From the NCBI GenBank assembly GCA_020137815.1, contig CM035357.1, positions 2,872,528 to 2,936,527 of the forward strand: 64,000 nt of DNA, given 5' to 3'. The stretch is from Hormiphora californensis. Lineage: Eukaryota > Ctenophora > Tentaculata > Cydippida > Pleurobrachiidae. Below the pieces are notes generated by a model, which saw only the letters and a list, made by a program, of their open reading frames with translations, did no database searches and had not been told where the DNA came from. This document shows, piece by piece, positions 20,335 through 29,758 of the stretch (position 1 is the stretch's first letter; each line of letters opens with the position of its first letter). Position numbers and translations under genes: made by a program.

Positions 20335-21778
20335 ATTTAATTTCTAATTACCCCCCCCCCTATGTTACTTCCTCCATATACATGCGCTCAGTGGTTTTTG
20401 ACCTCTACCTGTATCCTGCTGGCATACCAGCTGCAGCACATCTTCGTCAACTCGTCAACTCACCTCGCCTGCCCAACTCTTCGGTGTACACGATGGCAGT
20501 GTTTGGGAGACAGCACGGGCTGAGAGATTTTTCATGGACTTGTGTTTCTGTGTGTATTTTACAAAATTACCGTATAGTAATTTTAATAGACTCTGTTAAG
20601 GTGTGTCCTGAGGGTGCCGCCTGTAACCGCGGGTTTTTACCCTGTTGGTGGAGCCCTATGAGCTCGTTATGATTTATAAATTTTCCCGTTTTAACTTTTT
20701 CACAAAAAAAAGCAATCTAATCTACTGCGTCAACGGGGCGCTGTATAGTCTTTTGTTAAGAAGCTGAAACATTCCTACACAATTCAGTAATTTTGTAGTT
20801 TGAATATTGGATTCGCTTCAGCATTCCCTGCACCCCCACCCGGCCCTTTGGGGCAAACAGCTCCCCTACCGGCGATAAAATGCTGCATTCATCTGTAGGC
20901 GATAAAATTTTGCACATCGTATTACACGTTCTCAATTGATATAGGTAGGTACCAAAAAAGCCAATTATACAACACACATTTATACACAATGCATGAGTTA
21001 GATGTCAGATGGTCAGTAGGTACCTACCTATAACCCTACTACTAATTGTACTATTCTTTGTTGTATCAGTGTGTCACAAGTCACAGTTGGTGCCATGTTG
21101 ATTTGCCACCTATAGCTATTCTCGCTTTGTGAGTGATATATGTAGGTATGTGAGATCAATCTCATGTCAGCCGGGTGCGACATCGATCTCACGCATGTGT
21201 CCATGTCACCAATCATGGTCACAGCAGGTGCCTCTAAATTCTGTTTAAGACTCAACATATTTTCTTTCTCTCCATATTTTAACATCCAACACACGTTATC
21301 GAGCGATATATTGTGATTTGCATGATACAAGACACCCCAGATACCACGGCTGATTTGTTTTGAAAGACGATATTGTGTTTCTTGAGGTCTAACCTTGACG
21401 TGTCCTACCTCGCTTATAACTTTGATTTAATTTTGACTAATCAAGTTAGTGATAATTCTGTAGTGCCACTGACTAGCACCCCAAACTCTCATAATACGAA
21501 TGAATTTTATATAAATCGTGCGATGTCCGTGAGAGATTAAGATTTCATATCCTACATTAAAAATAGGATCCTCTCTGATTGATTTAAATAATACGATAGA
21601 TATGTTCAATGCGCTAACCCATCTTCATTTCTTCGTCTCTTTTGTTATCCGAATATCAAGCCTACATTGATGCTATACCAATTTGTATTCTACAGTGTTC
21701 ATACATCTTGTACATATTTGTAAATACGATTGAATTAATTTCTAATTCAAGTTGTACTAATAACTTTCTAGGTACAAG
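20335..21778. other. intergenic stretch, nothing firm seen
   Basis: This presumably contains the 3' tail of the LINE fragment and the promoter of the membrane-protein gene that starts at 21779. Several short frames lack any support. Confidence 0.4.
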
Positions 21779-21968
21779 ATGATACCCCATCTCCTCCTTC
21801 TACATCTCCTAATATCTGTGTCCTACGCATATAACTGCTACAATCAGAAATGCTGGGGTACCCAACAGTACAATACCACCTCGATACCATGCGATTTGGC
21901 CTTGAATCATTGCCAGCTTAACAATGTTACCGGGTATCCCTCATGTTTACAACATTTTGATACAACTG
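21779..21968 (+). CDS. small Cys-rich single-pass membrane protein, exon 1
   Basis: First of three in-phase exons giving a 143-residue type I membrane protein that I do not recognise. This exon encodes a signal peptide (MIPHLLLLHLLISVSYA) and the start of an ectodomain with several cysteines and two Asn-X-Ser/Thr sites (NTT, NVT). It ends in phase 1 before GTGAGA at 21969. Clean splice sites, codon phase and the complete signal-membrane-tail architecture support a real gene. Confidence 0.7.
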
Positions 21969-22180
21969 GTGAGAGTCACGAAAGTTACCCCAGCTTACTT
22001 ATCCCTGCAGGGCCTAGTGTACTTCTTGGTGACGCAGTCACCCTTACTGCTTACAACTCGCGTGCGTAGTGCGCCAAAACGAGTTGTAGAGAGGTGACGA
22101 CGCCACCAAGTGTACTTCGAACGTCTCTAATTAATATCTCGCTATTCACCTGAATCTACGAATATGTCATATCTCTGCAG

Positions 22181-22300
22181 GTATAAAGTGTGGTGACCAA
22201 TGTAAGTGTGTGACGGATGAACGAGGCAGGGCGGGGTGTAGCTGCCCTAACAAATATATCATCATGATCTCTGTAGCCCTCATCGGGGTGGTCCTAGCAG
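22181..22300 (+). CDS. small Cys-rich single-pass membrane protein, exon 2
   Basis: Phase 1 to phase 1, with acceptor CTCTGCAG (22180) and donor GTGAGT (22301). It encodes a compact Cys cluster (CGDQCKCVTDE...GCSC, six cysteines) and the start of the transmembrane helix (YIIMISVALIGVVLA). The cysteine spacing resembles a small disulphide-rich knot, but I cannot name it. Confidence 0.72.
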
Positions 22301-22544
22301 GTGAGTTACCATGGTTATATATTTAATCGGATATAATTAGTACACTGGTTATAGTTATGTAGTGGAGCCAAGGATTTTTACCTACTCGTCCGGGCCTTTA
22401 GAAAAAAACCGAATTATCAGTGGAGCCAAAGAAATATAGGCTTGACAATGTAGCAAACGGGGTTTATCCATGACTTACGGCTGTCTGGCGCCGCCGACCC
22501 CATCTGAGAATCAAATGGGGTATGGCGCCGCCATGCAGATTTAA

Positions 22545-22578
22545 GGGGAAACTCTAACTGAATGGTATCCCATTAATG
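22545..22578. repeat. fragment of the GGGGAAACTC-end MITE
   Basis: This repeats the end of the element at 22776-23065 with one mismatch. It lies in the last intron of the membrane-protein gene, just upstream of the exon 3 acceptors. Confidence 0.7.
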
Positions 22579-22617
22579 TGTTTTCCTGGTGAATTTATTC
22601 TACAGAATCCTCTGCAG

Positions 22618-22739
22618 GTATCCTGTGGTTCGTATATTTCCGGTGTAAGATGTCCAAGGGACTGCCCATGGACACAGTTCGTGCTGAGGAGGAAGCAGAG
22701 GGGAGGAGAAACTTGAAATATGCAGTAGACGATGAATAA
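22618..22739 (+). CDS. small Cys-rich single-pass membrane protein, exon 3
   Basis: The exon completes the membrane helix (GILWFVYFR) and adds a short acidic tail ending KYAVDDE and TAA (22737-22739). Two phase-compatible acceptors lie 12 nt apart (AG at 22604-22605 and at 22616-22617). The second is chosen because it keeps the hydrophobic helix unbroken and repeats the CTCTGCAG of exon 2. The first would insert ESSA into the helix. Confidence 0.68.
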
Positions 22740-22775
22740 TGGGGAATTAGCACATGATTAATTACAAATGAAAAA

Positions 22776-23065
22776 GGGGAAACTCTAACTGAATGGCATC
22801 CCATTAATGGGCTCCCATCAATAGTAAAACTCTAACTGATAATGGACCATAGTGATGGTTCTTTCTCAGTATTCTCTCTGTAGGCAGTACATCTATGTAC
22901 TGCCTACAGAGAGAATACAGAGAAAGAACTTTAGGGCATGCCCGGGCACGGGCGCGCACACAGAGAGAATACAGAGAAAGAACCATCACTGTGGTCCATT
23001 ATCAGTTAGAGTTTTACTGTTGATGGGATCCCATTAATGGGATGCCATTCAGTTAGAGTTTCCCC
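22776..23065. mobile_element. palindromic MITE with GGGGAAACTC ends
   Basis: The two halves are close reverse complements (GGGGAAACTCTAACTGAATG at the left, complement at the right), with an additional hairpin at the centre ('gtaggcagtacatctatgta'). The target-site duplication is unclear because A-runs flank both sides. It lies just past the stop of the membrane-protein gene, in its likely 3' UTR. Confidence 0.8.
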
Positions 23066-23290
23066 AAACTGAAAACATACCTACACTTTTAAGTTGATTT
23101 CGCGGGCAGAAAAAGTAATCATTTGGTACCATTTGAAAATGTTTTTAGAGCTGAGATAAGAGGTTTTATAAAACTGCAGTCACTTTTTACAGCACAGAAA
23201 ATTGAGATCCACTTTCTCTTATCAACTCTGAATTGATAGTTTATTGGTTTATTGAATAAAGTGGAAACTGGAATTTGATACTGATATTAA

Positions 23291-24593
23291 GGGTACACCT
23301 GGCGTTTTTCATCATCGAGTGCCCAACCAAATGACTTCACCAGGGTTTAGGCCATACAAAATGGACCTCAAATATGCAATTTTAGCCCTAAATTCGAATT
23401 CATATTTTTGCTACAGCCTATTTTCAAAGTGGCGTTTTTTCAACTTTTGTTGGAATTTTTAACCTCAGGACCACTTTTTTTGAGATAGAAACATTAAATT
23501 CTTGGAATTTGAAGAGAATATAAAGGTGAATAAGCCCAAAGAAGGATTTTTGAAATGGAGCTTATTTCTGGCCATGAGAACGGTTTACTTTTTTGCTTCT
23601 TTGACACGCTGGCTGAGAATGTTCCCATGCTTCATTAGAGATGAAAATCTGGAAATAGTTGCTCAAAACGATTATCTATGTGGCCCAAAAATTTTGGAAC
23701 TTTCCCGCCAAAGATGTGGTGTACAGAGCTTGTTTTGTGAAACCCGTCTTTTTGAAAAAGATGGAAATTCCCTGTATCTCAAAAACGGATGATCGTAGAG
23801 ACCTGCGACCAAGCTTAATCGATTCAGAAGGTCCGATTTTGGGGGGGTCTTATGATAGACATTTTGCTCCTACTCCAACCGTTTTTGCTGTAATTGCGAA
23901 AAAGGTATCAGCAAGTAAGGGGGAAATCAGCCCGAAGCAGGCTACTGGAATAGAGTTGTTCCCCCTTTTCATAGAATTGGTTTTTCGCAATTACAGCAAA
24001 AACGGTTGGAGTAGGAGCAAAATGTCTCTCATAAGACCCCCCCAAAATCGGACCTTCTGAATCGATTAAGCTTGGTCGCAGGTCTCTACGATCATCCGTT
24101 TTTGAGATACAGGGAATTTCCATCATTTTCAAAAAGACGGGTTTCACAAAACAAGCTCTGTACACCACATCTTTGGCGGGAAAGTTCCAAAATTTTTGGG
24201 CCACATAGATAATCGTTTTGAGCAACTATTTCCAGATTTTCATCTCTAATGAAGCATGGGAACATTCTCAGCCAGCGTGTCAAAGAAGCAAAAAAGTAAA
24301 CCGTTCTCATGGCCAGAAATAAGCTCCATTTCAAAAATCCTTCTTTGGGCTTATTCACCTTTATATTCTCTTCAAATTCCAAGAATTTAATGTTTCTATC
24401 TCAAAAAAAGTGGTCCTGAGGTTAAAAATTCCAACAAAAGTTGAAAAAACGCCACTTTGAAAATAGGCTGTAGCAAAAATATGAATTCGAATTTAGGGCT
24501 AAAATTGCATATTTGAGGTCCATTTTGTATGGCCTAAACCCTGGTGAAGTCATTTGGTTGGGCACTCGATGATGAAAAACGCCAGGTGTACCC
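23291..24593. mobile_element. 1.3-kb palindromic element with TTAA flanks
   Basis: Arms of about 600 bp are near-perfect reverse complements around a centre of about 110 bp, and the ends are GGGTACACCTGGCG and its complement. TTAA flanks both sides (23287-23290, 24594-24597), consistent with a piggyBac-type or similar TTAA insertion; a TA duplication cannot be excluded. The reading frames in the arms are mirror copies of each other and are not genes. A truncated second copy lies at 32362-33440. Confidence 0.82.
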
Positions 24594-24607
24594 TTAATAA
24601 CTCATAT

Positions 24608-24798
24608 ATAGAGTTTTGTCAAATATGCTCACCTCAAGGAGCCGAAGATATTATATGGAGTCCTAGTCAGTGACTCCTTGTTTTGTTCAAACAAACAAGG
24701 CAAGTGACTCCAAACTCGGCCAAGTCACCGACTCAGTGTGCCAATGAGTGTGACAGCTCTCTTCATAGACGTAGCGCGCAAAGACAAAACTCTATATT
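24608..24798. repeat. imperfect foldback with TATAGAGTTTTGTC ends
   Basis: The ends 'tatagagttttgtc' and 'gacaaaactctata' are inverted, and a small inverted core (ttgttttgttcaaacaaacaa) lies in the centre. It is probably a small MITE just upstream of the LINE. Confidence 0.5.
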
Positions 24799-25184
24799 GG
24801 GGCGCGCAGAGCACATGAGGTTGGCGGGGTTTTCTCAATTTGGTGGAGGGCGCGATTGCCACGGAACTTCGATGCGTAGAGGGATGCGCGTGACACCAAA
24901 ATCACAAAAAGCTGAAGTTTAAAAAAGGCAAAAATTGGTCCATTTCCAAGATGGCCGTTCTGAGTTTTTTTTAAGGGAAGACACACTCGTTTTATATCTA
25001 GACTTTGAATTTCGGTTGGGGTTCTGAGTTCTCCGATTTTCGTTGAGAATTTCGCCATTGCGTCCATTTTTTTCGATCACTCATCTCAGGGCGATAACTT
25101 TTTTCCCAACATCAACTACAACGTAAAACTATTTATTGAGTTTCAGCAAATGTCTATGTAAGAGCCCAAGAGGGCAGCAAGAAA

Positions 25185-26159
25185 ATGGCAAGCAGCTCTG
25201 ATAACGAAGAAGAAACGCGGATCTACGTGCGGGAAACAGACGTAGAAGAGGAAGATCTCCGATACTGTCAAGAACAAACCGTGGAGTGGGTAAGCGAGAT
25301 ATTAACGCTAACTGGAGGGTTTGGTGAAACAGATCCGAGTCAAGTGAAGTATGGACCACACATAGTGGAAGTCTGGGATGATCTGAAAGTTCCCTCCAGG
25401 AACAAACTCAGTGCATTGAACAAGTCAGTGCTTGTAGGCCTTGTGGAGAGTGCATGCCGTATCCTCATTGAACAGAGCTTCCCAGTTGGTGAACAGCTGT
25501 CACACACGGGATATGAAACCACGATGATGAAGCAATATGAGAAGGAGCTCAAAGGTCATAGTAAAGAGCTTATCAAAACCCAAAGGAACCTTGTAGCAGC
25601 ACAAGAGAAACTACTGAACATTCAGAGGCAGTTACTAGAGAAGAGGGAGGTTGAGATAACAGCTGTGCAGTCAACAGCACAGCAAGAAATTAAGACTTTT
25701 GCTTCTGTCCTGGAGAAGGAATGTGCTAGTGCTCTGGCGCCAAAGAAAATCCAGTCAGCGATTGTGGCTGCCTCTGAGGACCGTGGGTGTAATATTATCA
25801 TCCATGGCTTGGAAGAGAGTGCTGATATTGAAACTCAAATAAAGTCTCTTTTTACTGAGCTTGAAGAGGCTCCGAAAATGAAATCGGTCGAGCGCTTGGG
25901 AAAGCAGTCCTCATCTGCAAGACCTGTAAAAGTCGTGCTGAGGAGCAGAGACGCTCAAATGTCGATCCTGTCGAAGAAATCTCTGCTGAAAGGGAACGAC
26001 AAGTTCGGCAAAGTTTTTATTTCTCCTGATAGAACGTTACAAGAGCGGAGAGAACGGAAGCAGCTAGTGATTGAACTGAAGGAGAAGGCAAAGCAGTCCC
26101 CTGGAACTCACTACATAATCCGTGGAAACAGGGTGTTAGAAGCACCAAGGGACTCTTGA
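25185..26159 (+). CDS. LINE ORF1 protein (coiled coil, nucleic-acid-binding region)
   Basis: A 324-residue frame has a long coiled-coil-like segment (about residues 110-180). A globular C-terminal part follows with NIIIHGLEE, VERLG, RPVKVVLRS, KVFISPDRT and ERRERKQLV. This order is typical of ORF1 proteins of L2/CR1-group non-LTR retrotransposons, which bind the element RNA. The frame is intact. The matching ORF2 remains only as a tail downstream. Confidence 0.82.
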   Translation: MASSSDNEEETRIYVRETDVEEEDLRYCQEQTVEWVSEILTLTGGFGETDPSQVKYGPHIVEVWDDLKVPSRNKLSALNKSVLVGLVESACRILIEQSFPVGEQLSHTGYETTMMKQYEKELKGHSKELIKTQRNLVAAQEKLLNIQRQLLEKREVEITAVQSTAQQEIKTFASVLEKECASALAPKKIQSAIVAASEDRGCNIIIHGLEESADIETQIKSLFTELEEAPKMKSVERLGKQSSSARPVKVVLRSRDAQMSILSKKSLLKGNDKFGKVFISPDRTLQERRERKQLVIELKEKAKQSPGTHYIIRGNRVLEAPRDS

Positions 26160-26400
26160 ACATTTATATTAACTAGCTCTGGACTCTAATTTATTGATCA
26201 TAGGAGAGTAAAACCGCTTTTGAAAGCAGGAAGGTAGCCGTAAAGTTTTGTCTTTTTTAAGTGTTATCTTACCAATATGCTATAAAGCGGGATATTAAAT
26301 GTTTATTGATGATGATGATGATGATGGGGGCTATGATGGTGTGGATAAATCGGAAGCTCCTGATACAGTCGCCATAACAGAAGATGAGGATACAGTTGTA
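26160..26400. other. remnant between LINE ORF1 and ORF2 tail
   Basis: Most of ORF2 (endonuclease and the main reverse-transcriptase motifs) is missing between the ORF1 stop and the tail. The stretch carries a (GAT)n microsatellite near 26305-26325. Confidence 0.5.
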
Positions 26401-26622
26401 AAGTCGGATTTTTTGAAACTGTCACCCCCCTGAAATAACAAAATTTGCCATATCTCCGGTTCCTGATAAGATAGAGACTTGGAATTTGGAGGTTCGGAAG
26501 AACTTAGCAAGATCTTCGTAACCTCCAAATTTCAAGTCTCTATCTCGTCAGGAACCGGATTTATGGTCATTTACGAAATTTGAAAATGCCCAGGGGGGTG
26601 ACAGTTTCAAAAAATCCGACTT
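26401..26622. mobile_element. 222-bp palindromic MITE with TA duplication, inside LINE ORF2
   Basis: The perfect ends AAGTCGGATTTTTTGAAACT and their complement are flanked by TA (26399-26400, 26623-26624), and the arms pair to the centre. It interrupts the LINE ORF2 remnant. Confidence 0.85.
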
Positions 26623-27251
26623 TAACTGAAGTAGCCAAGAACCTGGGAGTAATATTTGATAAAGAGCTAAACATGACCAAGCATGTAACACGGATAGTCC
26701 AGATGGGCAACCTACAGTTAATAAACATGTGGAGGATAGCTAGTAAGCTTAACAAGAATCAGAAGACTCTTCTTGTCAATACCCTGATACACTCAAGGAT
26801 CGATTACTGTAATGCCCTACTCCTTGGTTCGAAGGAATCTGATATAAAACGTCTCCAAGTACTCCAAAACAGGGCCACACGATTTATATACGGTCAGCGC
26901 AGCAGAAGAGGTGTAACCGAATTGAGAAAGAAATCCCACTTCCTTCCAATCAACCAACGCATCGAGTACAAAATGTGCCTAATGGTATACAATGCACTAA
27001 ATGGTAAATCTCCATGCTACATCACTGAGATGATCCAGAAGAGGCAGGCAAAGTCCAAGAAACTCAGAGTAGATGAAGACGACACAAGGTTAGAGGAGTA
27101 CCACTGCAAGTACAAGGTTACTGAGAAAGCATTTAGCATTGCTGCACCAAAACTCTGGAACAGACTTCCAAAATTAATCAGGAAATCGGAGTCTGTATCA
27201 ACATTCAAGAAATCACTGAAGACTCATCTGTTCAACATTGCCTATGGCTGA
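26623..27251 (+). pseudogene. LINE ORF2, C-terminal part of reverse transcriptase
   Basis: The frame contains KNLGVIFDKELNM, SRIDYCNALLLG, LQVLQNRATRFIYG and a C-terminal LWNRLPKLI...FKKSLKTHLF, which are the conserved thumb and tail blocks of CR1/L2-like reverse transcriptases. The catalytic FADD region is absent, so this copy is dead. It runs to the stop at 27249-27251. Confidence 0.85.
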
Positions 27252-27339
27252 CTTCTGATCCTATGATACCATACACGTCATATACATGGTATGATCGTAA
27301 CCTGAAGGACCTTTTCGATTTCCTCTGACCTCAGAATCC

Positions 27340-28010
27340 TTTCCTAAATCCTATCCTCCACCACCCATCATATCCTCCACCATCCATCCTATCCTCCACC
27401 TTTCGTTCTATCCTCCACCATCTGTCCTTTTCTCCACCATCCGTCCTATCCTCCACCATCTGTCCTATCCTCCACCATCCGTCCTATCCTCCACCATCCG
27501 TCCTATCCTCCACCATTCGTCCTATCCTCCACCATATGCTCTATCCTCCACCATCCGTCCTATCCTCCACATTTCATCCTATCCTCCAACATTTGTCCTA
27601 TCCTCCACCATCTGTAACATCCTCCACTATCTGCCCTATCCTCCACCATCCATCCTATCCTCCACTATCCGTCATATCCTCCACTTTCGCCCTCTCCTCC
27701 ACCATCTGTCCTACCCTCCACCGACCACCATTCGTCCTATCCAGTATCCTCCACCATCCGTCCTATCCTCCACCATCCGTCCTATCCTTCACCATCCGTC
27801 CTATCCTCCTCCTCCATCATCCGTCCTATCATCCACCATCCGTCCCGTTTTCCACCACCCGTCCTATCCTCCACCATATGTCCCATCCTCCACCATCCGT
27901 CCAATCCCCCACCATCTTTCCTATCCTCCACCATCCATCCTTCACCATCCATCCTATCCATCATCCTGTTCCTATCCTCCATCATCCGTCCTATTTCACC
28001 ACCATCCTGA
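27340..28010. repeat. 19-bp minisatellite (CCTATCCTCCACCATCCGT)
   Basis: About 35 imperfect units of CCTATCCTCCACCATCCGT begin soon after the LINE 3' end. The 159-codon frame across it is an artefact. Confidence 0.9.
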
Positions 28011-28851
28011 GTTAGGAGAGATGTCCTTCACATATTTGTTCAGAGCTAGAGTTTTTTGAGTGATTATTCTTGTTCGTTTGTGTGTGGTGGGTGTATGGGT
28101 TAGTAGGATCTTGGCAACCTGAGATATGGGGTAGAGTCTGAGGGTAGTGGAGAATTGGCCGAGTATGGGCCAGGAGAAAACAGTTACAAGAAATGTGTAC
28201 CGTTACGAAAACGGCTGAAAGTGCAGTTATTCCTGCAGACTGTAAATGAACACTTCGAAAGTGATGATAAGTACGTGTTTATCAATGACAATCTTACTAT
28301 TTATTTAACGATGTGTGCTAAACATGATTTACTGTTTCCAAGTAGTCTAGGTATGCTGTGTCCGTTTGTGTGTGCACCTTTGTGTTCTCTTGTGTGATGA
28401 CCATTTTTTAATTAACTTATTTGTGTTTTGTGTATGTCTTTATTTTTTGGATGTTGGGGTATAAGTGTAAGTGTGAGTGTGAGTATGAGTTTGAGTGTGA
28501 GTTGTGTGTGTGTGTGTGAGTGTGTGTATGAGTGGTTGTGTGTGTGTGTGTGTTTGTGTGGTGGTGTTTTGTAACTACCGTATTTTTAACTAACTTATTC
28601 GCCTTTTTCTATTCGATTTTAATAATTTATTAAATCTGGTTAAATCTATCTGTCCGTTTGGCTCTCAGCTCATTGTTATCAGTCTCATTGGTTCGTCTGT
28701 GTGTGTTTGTCCCGCTTTAGGTAACTGCTGTTGTGCTATTAGCCTCGGCCTGGAAGCGTATATTAATGTACTTAATTTTTAACTATATTTTATACGTATA
28801 GTGTAAGAGCGGGAGAGTCATATATTTTCTTATATTGACTCGATATAAATT
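28011..28851. other. intergenic stretch with TG-rich simple sequence
   Basis: A (TG)n/GTGAGT-rich tract lies at about 28455-28565. An 80-codon frame at 28155-28397 has no recognisable features. Confidence 0.5.
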
Positions 28852-29193
28852 GTGAAGTTCATATTCATATTCATATTCACTGTGCTGTGTGCACGAAGAC
28901 AAGTCCGAGGACCTCGAATCGAGGTGGTGCACTATGAACTGAACAGGAACCCTCTTTTACGTGAACTAACTTTTCACAACGAACTACGTTTGTACGTGAC
29001 ACAGGCGGGAAACTACATAAAGCCAATTAATAAAGACAGATCTTGGCATCCTGCTCTCGGAAGTGAGTCGGATGACTGCTCTAAGAGCATGAAGTGTGCC
29101 ATACCTACGAATCACGTTGTCACACTGACGGATCACGTCGTCACACTGACAGATCACGTCGTCACACTGACGATAGAGTGTCACATTAGATAG
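28852..29193 (+). CDS. possible small secreted protein or chance ORF
   Basis: A 113-codon frame starts with a hydrophobic stretch that could be a signal peptide, followed by a charged body. Its end contains an 18-bp tandem repeat (three units of TDHVVTL), which suggests simple-sequence slippage. No family was recognised and no splice context supports it. Confidence 0.2.
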   Translation: MKFIFIFIFTVLCARRQVRGPRIEVVHYELNRNPLLRELTFHNELRLYVTQAGNYIKPINKDRSWHPALGSESDDCSKSMKCAIPTNHVVTLTDHVVTLTDHVVTLTIECHIR

Positions 29194-29369
29194 ACAACAG
29201 GGTAGAGATCGAGAGTAAGTGCTATTATGATCATGCGACATGCTACGCATTCATTGTGATTTATCATATTATTCGACCGACGTCCACGAAATGCAGAGAT
29301 TCGTGACGAGGTTCCTGGACTCCTGATCGACTGGACGCATGCCCGAATGAAATTCAATTCCCCTTATCT

Positions 29370-29418
29370 CTTAACCCCTAACCCCTAACCACACCCCTAA
29401 CCCTAACCATAACCCCAC
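29370..29418. repeat. short interstitial CCCTAA-like array
   Basis: Irregular units of ccctaa/cccctaa resemble degenerate telomeric repeat (TTAGGG on the other strand). Confidence 0.5.
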
Positions 29419-29480
29419 CATGGAGGCACCCCGAATGTGTTGAGACGCGCATATTGCGACGCGCAACCCCACCATTAGCC

Positions 29481-29756
29481 TAAAACGTAGCCCTAAAACT
29501 TGGTCGGTCATGCGTCCAGTCGGTCAGGAGTCCGGACACCGTGTGACGAATATGTTCACTATGTTTAGTGACGATTGTGATTGAAATGAATTGCCTTCAA
29601 GGAATTGTATCACGCCCCTCCTGTTAGATGATTTCACAATGATTTTTGAGTGATAGTAATTTAGAGTAGGCACAGGGCACGTGTATACCTACTGAAGGGA
29701 TCGTTTCATTAGCAATTGCTATCTTTATAACGAAATAAATAGTACCATTGGTTACG
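29481..29756. repeat. 276-bp duplicated segment, copy 1
   Basis: Matches 37885-38160 in length and, by eye, in sequence ('taaaacgtagccctaaaact' to 'ccattggttacg'). It ends exactly at the TA that begins the giant foldback. Confidence 0.9.
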
Positions 29757-29758
29757 TA

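Noticed and set aside
23502-24382. 96- to 133-codon frames in the palindromic element
   Set aside because: The same proteins appear on both arms in opposite directions, so they mirror the inverted repeat and show no domain.
27536-28015. 159-codon frame
   Set aside because: Translation of the 19-bp minisatellite.
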